A stretch of 57,455 nt of DNA from Pirellulaceae bacterium (lineage in GTDB: Bacteria > Planctomycetota > Planctomycetia > Pirellulales > Pirellulaceae), in NCBI GenBank assembly GCA_023382975.1, contig JAHDXO010000029.1:1-57455 (forward strand), in the 5' to 3' direction. Under the pieces are notes generated by a model. The model did not search any database. It was not told the origin of the DNA and was given only the letters and a program-made list of their open reading frames with translations. How positions within the stretch are numbered: the first letter of the stretch is position 1; every line of letters starts with the position of its first letter. Positions 21,603 through 30,949 of the stretch are shown in pieces. A program made the position numbers and the translations under genes.

Positions 21603-21827
21603 TCAGCGTGTCTGCAAATCGCGCATCATGTCGTCCCACGGAACGAGTTTCACCGAACCGTCGTCGATCGAGGCGATACGGCGCTGGATGTCTGCAGCCC
21701 AGGCTGCATCCGCTTTCTCGTCGCTCGCTTCATCCAGGCTGTCAATCAGCGATGCGGCGATTTCAGCGCGATCCGACTCGGGCAATGCCAAGGCGGATTT
21801 CAGAAGTTGCTGAGATGCGGCGTTCAT
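21603..21827 (-). CDS. Addiction-module antitoxin (TIGR02574/RelB-like family)
   Basis: This 74-residue protein has the family pattern ALALPESDRAEIAASLIDSLD followed by DAAWAADIQRRI, typical of the short 'addiction module component' antitoxins that pair with ParE/RelE toxins. The ATG at 21827 has GAGGAAG upstream. The damaged toxin gene follows directly. The antitoxin itself looks intact and may remain as an orphan. Confidence 0.82.
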   Translation of the reverse strand: MNAASQQLLKSALALPESDRAEIAASLIDSLDEASDEKADAAWAADIQRRIASIDDGSVKLVPWDDMMRDLQTR

Positions 21828-22416
21828 CGTCGGAACTTCCTCAATGTTCGGTGAAAAGCTGAGAGTAAATCGTGTCGGCACGGTAGCGGGCTGCAATCGC
21901 AACGACGCTGCTCGATGCCGACCTCAGTAGCCGAACCATTGCATCCTACTCGCTTCGAAGGCCGAGGCAAGACCGTCTGCGTCTGGAAGGCGCTTATCGT
22001 GCATCGTGATGGTGGTAATGGGCAGTTACTTGAGCAGCTCGACGAATTACCACCGGACTACGTCGGTTCCGCTCAATCCGTCATGGGGCGTTGCTGGATG
22101 CGAGTTGCTGCGCATCGGCCGCTGCACCAAGCAGCGGAGGCGGGCCTCTTGCCCGCTCGGCGAGCGCCCCCGGGGGGGCGGTTCGCCGCGACTACCGTGC
22201 CGGACTTCCGCGAGCTTGCATCGCCCGCGATTCGACGGAAAAGTCGCGATTCACTGCTGCGCAAATCCAAGGTTGCCGAACAGTTCGCCGCGCCCCTTCC
22301 GACTATCGCAAGAGAAGTGAATCCGAATATAGCGAACTCGGAAAGGCAAGGGGAGATGCCCCGGAAAAAATTTCCCGAAAATTTCTCGGCTCAGCGGGCC
22401 ACTCGTTGTGAGCTTC
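21828..22416. other. 589-bp region without recognisable gene
   Basis: It holds the promoter side of the antitoxin gene and the 3' side of the lipoprotein gene. Both strands give only short, arginine-rich frames. The piece around 22140-22190 is GC-rich and contains short palindromes such as GCGGGC/GCCCGC. I see no supported feature. Confidence 0.4.
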
Positions 22417-22704
22417 TCACGGCTGGTCGGATGGCGCGCCCGGTTCCGCATCGTCGCCGACATCCACCTTGACGCCGTCGGCGCCGACGTCGACGTTGAC
22501 TCCGTCCTCGCCGACATCGACTTGGACGCCATCTGCACCCACGTCGACGTTGACGTCCAAACCTTCTCGGTCGCCATCTTCGCGATCCTCGGCTGGCGAC
22601 TGAGCAGGCTGTTCCTGCGGCGCGGACGCGGGTTGCGCACAACCGGCCAGCGCGACGGCCAGCGTCATCATGATCCCGAAACCGCAAGACCGAATGCCTT
22701 TCAT
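22417..22704 (-). CDS. Small lipoprotein with acidic VDVG repeats
   Basis: This 95-residue protein has a lipoprotein signal (lipobox LAGC, Cys ~23). The C-terminal half is made of valine/aspartate repeats of about ten residues (VDVGADGVQ, VDVGEDGVN, VDVGADGVK, VDVGDD). Alternating V-D suggests beta-strands and metal-ion binding, but that is inference. The ATG at 22704 has AAGGAG upstream. It lies downstream of, and in the same direction as, the phosphodiesterase/EEP gene, ~100 bp away. Confidence 0.78.
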   Translation of the reverse strand: MKGIRSCGFGIMMTLAVALAGCAQPASAPQEQPAQSPAEDREDGDREGLDVNVDVGADGVQVDVGEDGVNVDVGADGVKVDVGDDAEPGAPSDQP

Positions 22705-22805
22705 CTGAATCTCCTTTGTCTCTGGGCGGCATGCAATTCGTCGCGAAAGAACGTGAATTGTACACGCGCCGCCGATCAAGACCAACCATCGAGACAAACG
22801 GCGCG

Positions 22806-25307
22806 TCAAATCGCGGGCCGTGCAAGGCCCGTGAATTCCACGTCGGCGATCAACGGCAGATGATCCGATGCAACGCGAGCCAGGAAGCTGCCGGGAACCT
22901 GCACGCTCCGGACGGTCAGGTTGCTGCTCACGAAGACGTGATCCAGTCGCAAGACGGGATAACGGCTGAACCAGGTGTTCTGAGGACGATGCCCGGCGAC
23001 GGCAGTTTGCACATCTTGGAAACGCGCCGTCAGTTCGCGATAGATCGGTGATTTAGAAGTCGCGTTGAAGTCCCCGCAAAGAACGATCGGCCCGTCGCAC
23101 TCGGGGTGCCCCAGCCAGTCAGGGCCCAGCAGCGATGCGAGCTGCAGTTGACGTTCCTGGCGGCTGAGTCCCAGATGCGTGGCAAACAACTGCAGCGGGA
23201 AGTCTTCGGTCTCGACGGTGACCCACAGGACGCCGCGCGGTTCCCACGTCGGCTTGCCGTCGAGAACGGGCAGCAAGCCGGCGCCGCGAAGACGGATGGG
23301 AATCCGACTTAGAATCGCATTTCCGTAGGCTTCGCTACCGAAGACAATCGACGGATGAAAAGTGTGGTACATCGTCAACTCGCGAGCGATTCGAGCCGCT
23401 TGGTCCACCCGGCCGGTCGCCGCCCGGCCGACATCGATCTCTTGCAGCGCCACGATGTCGGGGTCGCACGACGCGATCAGCCAGGCGATCCGTGCCGGGG
23501 AGAGCTTGCCGTCCATGCCGATGCAGCGATGCACGTTGTAGGTCATGATCCGCAGCCTGCGAGCGTTTCCTGCCTCGGAGGCTGACGAGCAATGATCGTG
23601 GACCACCGGGCGGGAAGGCTCCGCCCGGTCCTGTTCTCGCCCGACGGTTCGCAGGACGGCCTGCCGAAGTCGCGAGGGCCGCCAGTAGTCGAATCGAGCC
23701 GCGGCGGGCATCCGCACCTCGGAGGGAACCAAGATGAAACCGCCGGTTTCTTCGGTCCCCGGCCCGGCGTGAGCGCCCTTTTCGCGGACGAAACTGACCG
23801 TCGAACCGTCGGGGCGCCATCCGGAAACGATCAAATCCCCGGCGCTGCGATGTCGGCAAACCCGCTCGAAGTCCTCGACAAGCTCGGGCAGGAATGGATG
23901 CTCCTTGCCAAAGACGGTCTCCGCGTCTTCGGGCAATTGATACGTCGACTCGCCGTGCCAGGCCAGCACGCCCGATGCATCGCGCGGCATGAAAACCCAC
24001 GGAACCCGGGCTTCGCGGGCAAGCCTGGCAGCCAAGTGCTGTTTCCTCGGCAGATCGCAGCTCGCGGGCAGATAGATATGGCCCAACGGACCTTTGGCGA
24101 CGACCGTCGGGCGAACCGAGACCTCACTGCCGTCTGGATCGGCCAGCGACTCGGCGAGTGCTGCCAGTCGCTTGGACCAGACGCCGCCCAGCCATCCGGC
24201 GCGCAGCGTCTGAATGCCCCGCATCCAAGTCGTTTTCGGACCGGACGCCGAGGCCGGTGGCTTGAGCGCATCGCCTTCGAAAAAATCGCCGACCACCTCG
24301 TCGAGAGAACGCCCTTGGTCATCCTGGTACGGGGTCGCCGCCTGCTGACCGTGATCCGAGTAGACCCAGACCTGGTAGTCGCGTCGTCGCGAGGCTCTGG
24401 CGGCCCGCACGATCCTGGCGATCGCTCCGTCGATTTGCCTCAGCGACCAGTGCGCCATCGCCGAGTCAGGGCCTCGACCATGCGACTGTTCGTCGTAACC
24501 AAGAAAGTTGGCATGGATGATCGGAAGGCCTCGAATCGCGTCGGCCTCGACTCCGATCGTGATCAATTCGCGGATCCACACACCGACGATCACGCGCGCG
24601 GGAACCAACTTGAACTCGGACCACAGGTCGTTGCCGTCCAGTATGCCTCGAAAAAAGTCGACGACCGCCACGACGAACTCGACGAACAAGAGACCCAGCG
24701 ACCGGATCACGGCCATCATGTTCCACAGGATCACCAGGGTGACGCTCCAGATCCCGGCGTGGCCGAGCAGTTGCCCCACGCCCATTGCGCTGGCGCAAAA
24801 ATGTGCTTCGGTCGCCCCGCCGGAGTAGATGTTGCAGTAGGCGCTTCCGCCCTCGAGCAGCCCGCGATGGTCGCTCTCGCAGGCTTGCTCCATCTTGGCA
24901 GCAGCCGAGGGCTGGATCATTTCCACCGTCTGTTGCGTATCCCGATCACGAAAGGCGAAGGCGGGCACGGCAGCCCGAACTCCGAAAAACAGCTCCGCTT
25001 GCACCGCCGGCGTGGTCGAAGGCAGACCCGAATAGAACGACGCCAAATGATGATCGCCGGACTTGCACAACGATCGCACGAAGGGCATCTTGCCGCGTTG
25101 CAGCGCACGTTCAAGCTGTGTGCGGGAGAGACCGTCCACCTGCAGCAAAATCACGCCGGGCGTATCGGGATCCGACGCCGAGACTTCGAGCCCGAGCAAA
25201 CGGACGGTCCACTCGCGACGACTCATCCACCGGCGGAGCAGGCGGAACAAAGCCATCAGGCGGCGCAGAGCAGCCAGTGGAATATTGACTCGGGCAGGGT
25301 TGGGCAT
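22806..25307 (-). CDS. Fusion of alkaline-phosphatase-superfamily phosphodiesterase and EEP hydrolase
   Basis: This is an 833-residue protein. Residues ~45-575 are a type I phosphodiesterase/nucleotide pyrophosphatase-like domain, with DGLSRTQLERAL near the start, PSTTPA as the likely nucleophile region and YSDHGQQ. A hydrophobic segment around 180-215 may lie in the membrane. From about 581 an endonuclease/exonuclease/phosphatase domain follows, with MTYNVH, LQEID, GDFNA and SDHLPL. Two phosphoester-cleaving domains in one chain is unusual. The gene is the last of the pyrE-def operon (15 nt after def). A role in phospholipid or nucleotide turnover is a guess. Confidence 0.85.
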   Translation of the reverse strand: MPNPARVNIPLAALRRLMALFRLLRRWMSRREWTVRLLGLEVSASDPDTPGVILLQVDGLSRTQLERALQRGKMPFVRSLCKSGDHHLASFYSGLPSTTPAVQAELFFGVRAAVPAFAFRDRDTQQTVEMIQPSAAAKMEQACESDHRGLLEGGSAYCNIYSGGATEAHFCASAMGVGQLLGHAGIWSVTLVILWNMMAVIRSLGLLFVEFVVAVVDFFRGILDGNDLWSEFKLVPARVIVGVWIRELITIGVEADAIRGLPIIHANFLGYDEQSHGRGPDSAMAHWSLRQIDGAIARIVRAARASRRRDYQVWVYSDHGQQAATPYQDDQGRSLDEVVGDFFEGDALKPPASASGPKTTWMRGIQTLRAGWLGGVWSKRLAALAESLADPDGSEVSVRPTVVAKGPLGHIYLPASCDLPRKQHLAARLAREARVPWVFMPRDASGVLAWHGESTYQLPEDAETVFGKEHPFLPELVEDFERVCRHRSAGDLIVSGWRPDGSTVSFVREKGAHAGPGTEETGGFILVPSEVRMPAAARFDYWRPSRLRQAVLRTVGREQDRAEPSRPVVHDHCSSASEAGNARRLRIMTYNVHRCIGMDGKLSPARIAWLIASCDPDIVALQEIDVGRAATGRVDQAARIARELTMYHTFHPSIVFGSEAYGNAILSRIPIRLRGAGLLPVLDGKPTWEPRGVLWVTVETEDFPLQLFATHLGLSRQERQLQLASLLGPDWLGHPECDGPIVLCGDFNATSKSPIYRELTARFQDVQTAVAGHRPQNTWFSRYPVLRLDHVFVSSNLTVRSVQVPGSFLARVASDHLPLIADVEFTGLARPAI

Positions 25308-25322
25308 GACTTACCTTGCCGG

Positions 25323-25916
25323 TCAGCAGTATTTCTCTTCCCAACGTTGCAGTTGCTGAGCGATCTGAGCGTCGGACGGGACTTCGCCCCGTTCGCGGCG
25401 GTAGTTGAATTCTCGTTCGAATTCGTCGAGTACCGGTTGCGCTTCCGCCAGGGCCGTCGCCTTCATGCGGTCGGTGAACAACACGCCGTCCAGATGATCG
25501 AGTTCGTGCTGGACGACCCGCGACAGCATGCCGTCCAGCGTGGCGCGGATCTCCTCGCCCCGCAGGTTGTACGCATGCACGGTGATCTGCTTGGGCCGTC
25601 GCACGGGACCGTACAGTTGCGGCAGGCTCAGACAGCCTTCTTCGGATTCCTCGTTGCCCTTGGGCTGCGACAGCACCGGATTCAGAAAGACCAGTTCCTC
25701 GCCTTCGTTCGGGGACGCAGCCAGGTTGACCACGAACAGCCGCAACGGCAGATCGACTTGGTTGGCCGCCAGGCCGATCCCGTTGGACGCGTACATCAGC
25801 GCGAACATCTCGCGGATGATGCGTTGGAGATCGGCATCCACTCGCTTGATCGGCTTCGACTTGTGCCGCAGCGTCGGGTGCGGATAGTACACGACTTGCA
25901 GAGGTTTTCTGTCCAT
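25323..25916 (-). CDS. def: Peptide deformylase
   Basis: This 197-residue enzyme removes the formyl group from nascent proteins. The three metal-site motifs are present: GIGLAANQ (motif I, with Asn instead of the usual Pro), EEGCLSLP with the Cys ligand, and QHELDHLDG with two His ligands and Glu. The ATG at 25916 lies 1 nt from the pyrE stop, so translation is probably coupled. A C-terminal extension ends EEKYC. Confidence 0.95.
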   Translation of the reverse strand: MDRKPLQVVYYPHPTLRHKSKPIKRVDADLQRIIREMFALMYASNGIGLAANQVDLPLRLFVVNLAASPNEGEELVFLNPVLSQPKGNEESEEGCLSLPQLYGPVRRPKQITVHAYNLRGEEIRATLDGMLSRVVQHELDHLDGVLFTDRMKATALAEAQPVLDEFEREFNYRRERGEVPSDAQIAQQLQRWEEKYC

Positions 25917-25917
25917 A

Positions 25918-26472
25918 TCACACCGCCGAAGGTTCGATGCCGAAATCGCGGATGGTCAAAAGGGTTCGCAGCGCGAAGCCGCGCGCGGCGAATGCCTCGG
26001 CGCCGCCCTCCAGACGGTCGATCACGGCCAGGACGCCCTGCACGCGCAGTCCGGCGGCCTCGACTTTCTCGATGGCTTGCAGCGAACTGCCGCCGGTGGT
26101 GACCACATCCTCGACGATCACGACTCGATCGCCGGCTTGGACGGGGCCTTCCACGTCCCGGCCCTTGCCGTGCGTCTTGGCTTCTTTGCGGACGATGAAG
26201 CCGCGGAGCGGTTTGCCTTGCTGCCCCGCGACCGTGATGATCGCCGCGGTGATCGGATCGGCGCCGATCGCCATGCCTCCCACCGCGTCCGGCAGTTGGT
26301 CGCCCAGCAAGTCCAGCATCCCCTGAGCGATCAGATTGGCGCCGGCCGAATCCAAGGTGACTCGGCGGCAGTCCAGGTAGAAAGACGCCTTCTTGCCAGA
26401 GGCGAGAGTGAAATCCCCGAATTCCAACGCTTTTTCGCGGATCAGTGCGATCAGAGCTTGTTTGTCGTACAA
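25918..26472 (-). CDS. pyrE: Orotate phosphoribosyltransferase
   Basis: This 184-residue enzyme converts orotate and PRPP to orotidine 5'-phosphate in pyrimidine synthesis. The PRPP-binding loop VVIVEDVVTTGGS is near residues 118-130, and FTLASGKKASFYLDCR near the N-terminus is the orotate-side motif. It is the first gene of a three-gene operon with def and the phosphodiesterase/EEP gene. Confidence 0.95.
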   Translation of the reverse strand: MYDKQALIALIREKALEFGDFTLASGKKASFYLDCRRVTLDSAGANLIAQGMLDLLGDQLPDAVGGMAIGADPITAAIITVAGQQGKPLRGFIVRKEAKTHGKGRDVEGPVQAGDRVVIVEDVVTTGGSSLQAIEKVEAAGLRVQGVLAVIDRLEGGAEAFAARGFALRTLLTIRDFGIEPSAV

Positions 26473-26591
26473 GGCGACGCCCCTCGAAAACCGGTTCGGC
26501 GGCGAGCTGCCGCACGAACCGATTCCGTGCGTTCGTTTCTGCCGCCATCCAACCTAGGTTCTACCACGGGACGCGGCAGTGCGGAAGAGCG

Positions 26592-27845
26592 TCAGCGGAC
26601 CATAACTTTCGATCCGATGGACAGAATCCCAAAGATGTCCGCTGCATCGTTCGGATCGAGACTCACGCAGCCCAGTCCGCCGTGCGTCGGCGTGCTTTCC
26701 GCCGAAGCGTGGATGCAGACATCGCCACCGAGCCCGATCCACCAGCGACCGTAGGGGTTGTCGCGGGCCAACGGTGGGATGCGCGAGCCGTCGGGCGCAA
26801 AGTACTCGCGGCCTTCCTGCTTCTCCGCGACCACGTATTCGGCCGGTTCGGGCACCGGATCGTTGCCGATGCTGACGGCGAAGCGACCGGCGTAGTAATC
26901 GCCCAGGAACAGAGCCAACTCGTCCTTGGCCAGATGGACCTCGGCCCGGAACGGCCCTCGCACAACCTTCAGCACGCTGCCCGGCGGCAGATTGCGCGGA
27001 TCGGAGATGCCGTTGATGTTCCTCAGCAGCGATACGGGGACTTGATACCGGTCGGCGATCTCCTGCAACGTCTCGCCGGTGCGGACTTGATAAGGCGGCT
27101 CGAGTACGTGTTCCGTCGAGTAGATCACTTTGCCCGCCAGCGGATCGAGCAGATCCACCAGCCGCTGACGTTCCTGGGCAACGACCTCGGGCCGGTCGTA
27201 GAACACCGACAGCGTGCGCAGTGCGTCGGCCCAACGCCGGTTGTTCAGATGGTCCATCGCCGTCTGCCAGGCCGCGTCGAATGCCGGCAGCGGACGGCCA
27301 TCGTTTCTGGAAGCGGCGGGCGGTTGAGGGACTTCCGTGGAGTTCTCGTACACGGATCGCGGCTGGCCCGGGTCGCCGATCCGGGCAGCACCACTGGGTG
27401 TGTCCATCCGCACGGACGGCGACAAGTCATCGATGGTTGCCGCCGCGGCGCGGGAGTCGTATGTCGAAGTGCCCGGCGCAGGTTCGGGGATTGGATAATC
27501 TGGCAAAGGAGATTCGCTGTCCCCCTGGTCCGTGACATCGGTTTCCGCAGCCACGGGTGCCGGCGGCTGATCAGAGATCTCCGACTGGGTAGGCGGCAGC
27601 GGCGCGGCGTCCGCCATCGGCGTAATCGACCGTTTCATCTCCGGCGGCGTGGTCACCATCGGCGGAAAAGTCGCGGCCGGCGCCCCGGGCGGATCGCCGA
27701 ACTCAAGCTGCGGCGGCGAAGTCGCCACCTCCTGCCAAGCCAATTCCGGAGGTGTCGTCATGTCCGGTTTGTTGAGTACAACGAACACACCGTAGAGCAC
27801 GGCCAGCAACAGAACGACCACCAACGCGGTCTTCAGGGTCTCCAT
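26592..27845 (-). CDS. LysM and L,D-transpeptidase (YkuD) protein
   Basis: This 417-residue protein has an N-terminal membrane anchor (residues ~5-24) and a ~140-residue proline/threonine-rich linker. A LysM domain follows (YQVRTGETLQEIADRYQVP, then INGISDPRNL). The C-terminal YkuD catalytic domain has the His and Cys in CIHASAES and GGLGCVSL. It would crosslink peptidoglycan stem peptides or attach proteins in the periplasm, noteworthy in a planctomycete with a thin wall. The ATG at 27845 has AAGGAGG upstream. Confidence 0.9.
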   Translation of the reverse strand: METLKTALVVVLLLAVLYGVFVVLNKPDMTTPPELAWQEVATSPPQLEFGDPPGAPAATFPPMVTTPPEMKRSITPMADAAPLPPTQSEISDQPPAPVAAETDVTDQGDSESPLPDYPIPEPAPGTSTYDSRAAAATIDDLSPSVRMDTPSGAARIGDPGQPRSVYENSTEVPQPPAASRNDGRPLPAFDAAWQTAMDHLNNRRWADALRTLSVFYDRPEVVAQERQRLVDLLDPLAGKVIYSTEHVLEPPYQVRTGETLQEIADRYQVPVSLLRNINGISDPRNLPPGSVLKVVRGPFRAEVHLAKDELALFLGDYYAGRFAVSIGNDPVPEPAEYVVAEKQEGREYFAPDGSRIPPLARDNPYGRWWIGLGGDVCIHASAESTPTHGGLGCVSLDPNDAADIFGILSIGSKVMVR

Positions 27846-28191
27846 TTTCGTCCTCCTTGACGAAAAGCGACAAGCACAGTCTTCGCACCGCCGAAGACGG
27901 GGTCGGCTCGGGTGCATCGATGTCCAGGGTCTTCGCGGCTCCCGCTCGGAACGAGCCCCACCCTTAACCGCCTCCGAGTGGGGCAGGTGCGGGAATGTAA
28001 ACAATGCGGCCCGATCGAGCCAGAGCAATTCCGGAAATTTCCGGGACAATTCCGAAAGCGGGGAATTCTTGACACGGGCCGGACTGGCGTACAGAATCCC
28101 GCGAGTGGCTTGCCAATCTCGCCTGCGGTTCGGGTTCGGGGTCAATGGCAGCGGCGAGCAGTGTGTTTCCGGGCGATGGAGTAAGCGCTGC
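27846..28191. other. Divergent promoter region
   Basis: This is the region between the L,D-transpeptidase gene (minus) and the methyltransferase gene (plus). It contains repeated AATTCC/GGAATT elements at 28027-28068 and a possible promoter for the plus strand. No gene is seen. Confidence 0.5.
28069..28097 (+). promoter_or_regulatory. Possible sigma-70-type promoter for the RlmI-like gene
   Basis: TTGACA at 28069-28074 and CAGAAT at 28092-28097 are separated by 17 nt, about 95 bp upstream of the proposed GTG start. The -10 element is only a moderate match. Confidence 0.35.
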
Positions 28192-29043
28192 GTGTTTCTC
28201 AGCGAGCAATATCAATTGATCGATTTCGGCCAGGGTCGCAAACTGGAGCGATTTGGCGAGTATCTAGTCGATCGGCCCTGTCCGGCGGCCGAGCGGCAGC
28301 GGCGCGCATCGGCGCCGTTGTGGACAGCGGTCGCCGGCCGTTACGAAACCCAGTCGGACGGTCGCGACGGCTGGACGGCGCCGCTGCGGTTGCCGCCGAC
28401 GTGGACGATTCGCCACGGAACGTTCGCCTTCGAATTGCGGCCAACCCCGTTCGGCCATCTGGGCGTCTTTCCGGAACAAGCGGAGAACTGGGACTGGATT
28501 GCCGGGCGTCTGCGCAGTCAGCCGGCGGCTTGCAAGGCGCTAAATCTGTTCGCCTACACCGGCGGGGCCACCTTGGCCGCCGCGGCGGCCGGCGCGCACG
28601 TCGTGCATGTGGACGCGGCCCGAAACGTCGTGGCTTGGGCGCGACGCAACGCCGCCCTGTCCGGATTGGGCGACGCGCCCATCCGCTGGATCAGCGAGGA
28701 TGCCCGGCTCTTCGTGCGGCGCGAACTGCGGCGCGGCGCGCGGTACGACGCGGTGATCCTGGACCCGCCCAGCTACGGCCACGGGCCGAAAGGCCAAGCA
28801 TGGAAGATCGAGCATCATCTGGAACCGCTGTTGGCCGACTGCAGAGAACTGCTGCGAGGCGGTTTGGGCCTGGTTCTGCTGACCTGCCACACGCCCGGTT
28901 TCGCGCTCGACGACCTGCGGCAATTGCTAGCACGGACCTGCGTGCAGGAACGGCCCGGGCGCATCGAGGCAAAGGTCCTGAACATCCAGTCCTCCGCGGG
29001 ACAATCGCTTCCCAGCGGCATGGTCGTCCGCGCGGGCTGCTAG
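28192..29043 (+). CDS. Class I SAM-dependent methyltransferase, RlmI-like
   Basis: This ~283-residue methyltransferase has SAM-binding NLFAYTGGATLAAAAAGA and HVDAARNVVAWARRN motifs and a DPPSYGHG motif IV, as in the COG1092/RlmI group of 23S rRNA (cytosine-5)-methyltransferases. The open frame starts at 28069, but the conserved-looking N-terminus (SEQYQLIDFGQGRKLERFG) begins near a GTG at 28192 with GGAG upstream, so I use that. The RNA target is inferred from family only. Confidence 0.85.
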   Translation: MFLSEQYQLIDFGQGRKLERFGEYLVDRPCPAAERQRRASAPLWTAVAGRYETQSDGRDGWTAPLRLPPTWTIRHGTFAFELRPTPFGHLGVFPEQAENWDWIAGRLRSQPAACKALNLFAYTGGATLAAAAAGAHVVHVDAARNVVAWARRNAALSGLGDAPIRWISEDARLFVRRELRRGARYDAVILDPPSYGHGPKGQAWKIEHHLEPLLADCRELLRGGLGLVLLTCHTPGFALDDLRQLLARTCVQERPGRIEAKVLNIQSSAGQSLPSGMVVRAGC

Positions 29044-29067
29044 CATCGCGGCCGAATACGTGCGAAT

Positions 29068-30948
29068 TCAGGGATCTTGAGAGCCGATCATGGCATCGAG
29101 CACTCCGCGGACCCGCTCGACGGCGGATTGGGCCTCGGAATCGTTCACCAAGTCCTGCAGCTCCATCGGGTCGCGTCGGAAGTCGAAGACTTGCTCGGTG
29201 CCGTCGCCTTGGCGGATGAGATACAGGCCGTTGTGCAGCACGGCGAACATCGAACCGCCGGCGACCGGTGCGTAGTGGAACTGCCGGTCGTGCGGTCGCG
29301 GGGTCAAGCCGCACAGCGCCGCCGAAACCACCGGAGCCGCGGGCTCTGCGTCGCGTGCCGTAACGGGCCGGAACGATTGGCCGGGCAAGCGATCCGCGTC
29401 CGGCCAGTCCAGGACATCGGCAAGGGTCGCTGCCAGACCAGTCAGCGAAACCGCCTCATCGATATCGACTCTCCCCGAAATGCCCGCGGGCCAATTCACG
29501 ATCAGCGGCACATGAACAAGCGGCCGATACAGGCTGTTGCCGTGATGGAACAAGTCGTGTTCCCCAAACTGCTCGCCATGATCCGACGTGACGATCACCA
29601 GCGTGTTCTCGCGCAGACCGCGAGCATCGAGTTCCAGGAACAGCCGTTCCAGTTCCTGGTCCAGTTGCCGGACCAGTTCCCGGTAACAAGCGTGTGCGAA
29701 TTCCGCTTCGCGGCGCAGCGTGTCGCGGTCGGCGGTCATCCAACCCCGCAGCCGCGTCTTTTCCTCGGGCGTCAGCGCTCGCTGCTCGGCAGGATGCCTT
29801 GCGGGCAGATACGGACCGTGCGCATCGAAGTAGTTCAAGAAGGCGAAGAAGGGCTGCCCGTCGAGCCGCTCGGTCCAGTCCAGCAGTCCATCGGTGACCG
29901 CGCGGGCCGGCTTGCGCCCCAGGTCGTCGTAGATGCCCAGCGCCGTGAACCGGCCGCCCTTCTGTTCGAACAGACGCACAAAGATCGAATGCCGGACGAG
30001 TTCGCCGAACGTCCACGGAAAGTCCTCGTAGTGCGAGAATCCGCGTTCCAGTCCGGTGCCGCGTGCGGCGTATTTCGTGTTGCCGACGAAGCCGCCGGTC
30101 GCGTAGCCGCGGTCGCGAAACACTTCGGCCAACGTCCGTTGGCGATCGTCCAGCGGCTCGTACCAGTCGGCGGTCAATTCGTGAGCCGGTTTGCCGGTGA
30201 ACATGCTGGCATGGCTTGGCAGCGTCCAGGACGACGGCGCCAGGGCCGAGTGGAACACCAGCGAGTTCCCGGCCAACCGTGCGAGGAACGGCGTCGGATC
30301 GGCCGGGGGATTTCCCGACTCGGCGTCGAGATTCACGCTGTCTGCTCGCACCGTATCCAGGACGATCAGCAGAACATTTGGCGAACCGGCTGCCGCAACC
30401 GCGCCCGGCGGCAGTCCGCGTCGATCCTCGTAACGCTGCCGGCCCCAGACCGTTGCCGCGGCCAGGAGGGTGAGCGCAAGCAAGGCGACCGCGGCGCGGC
30501 GACCGAGCGTTCGCATCCTGTCCGGCTGCATGCGCGCGAGTCGACTCAACTGGCTGGCCACTCCCGCGGCCAGCAGTGCGGCCGCCCAGGCGAAAACGCG
30601 GCCGGAACTGATCACGACCGCGACGCAGCCGACGAAACTCATCGCGCCGATCGCCAGCGGCAGGAAAATGCCTTTCGGCAACCGGCCGATCAACAATGCC
30701 AACACCGGCCCGCCCAACACAGTGAACAGCAACGCATCGGCCGCCGGGCCCAGCCAAACGAAGTGCGGGTTCACGAAAAGCCGTTCGGCGCCCAGACCGC
30801 GCAGCATGCCCTCGACCGCGACCACGCCCCATCCGGTCGCAAGTCCGAAGCCGAGGCACAGCCACCCAACGTCTGCATATCGGTCGCTTGCGGGCGTTCC
30901 GCCGGTCCCGATGGCCAGCGTCTGGGCGGCATTCGTCTCGGTGATCAT
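29068..30948 (-). CDS. Membrane sulfatase-like hydrolase
   Basis: This is a 626-residue protein. The N-terminal third has about four or five membrane helices (residues ~25-165), followed by a sulfatase/alkaline-phosphatase-superfamily domain (VLLIVLDTVRADS, VTSDHGEQFGEHDLFHHG). The nucleophile region reads SSWTLPSHASMFTG and lacks the Cys/Ser-x-Pro-x-Arg signature from which formylglycine is made, so it is unlikely to be a true sulfatase and may be a phosphoesterase or phosphoglycerol/phosphoethanolamine-type transferase. It begins 1 nt after the sulfotransferase gene. Confidence 0.85.
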   Translation of the reverse strand: MITETNAAQTLAIGTGGTPASDRYADVGWLCLGFGLATGWGVVAVEGMLRGLGAERLFVNPHFVWLGPAADALLFTVLGGPVLALLIGRLPKGIFLPLAIGAMSFVGCVAVVISSGRVFAWAAALLAAGVASQLSRLARMQPDRMRTLGRRAAVALLALTLLAAATVWGRQRYEDRRGLPPGAVAAAGSPNVLLIVLDTVRADSVNLDAESGNPPADPTPFLARLAGNSLVFHSALAPSSWTLPSHASMFTGKPAHELTADWYEPLDDRQRTLAEVFRDRGYATGGFVGNTKYAARGTGLERGFSHYEDFPWTFGELVRHSIFVRLFEQKGGRFTALGIYDDLGRKPARAVTDGLLDWTERLDGQPFFAFLNYFDAHGPYLPARHPAEQRALTPEEKTRLRGWMTADRDTLRREAEFAHACYRELVRQLDQELERLFLELDARGLRENTLVIVTSDHGEQFGEHDLFHHGNSLYRPLVHVPLIVNWPAGISGRVDIDEAVSLTGLAATLADVLDWPDADRLPGQSFRPVTARDAEPAAPVVSAALCGLTPRPHDRQFHYAPVAGGSMFAVLHNGLYLIRQGDGTEQVFDFRRDPMELQDLVNDSEAQSAVERVRGVLDAMIGSQDP

Positions 30949-30949
30949 C

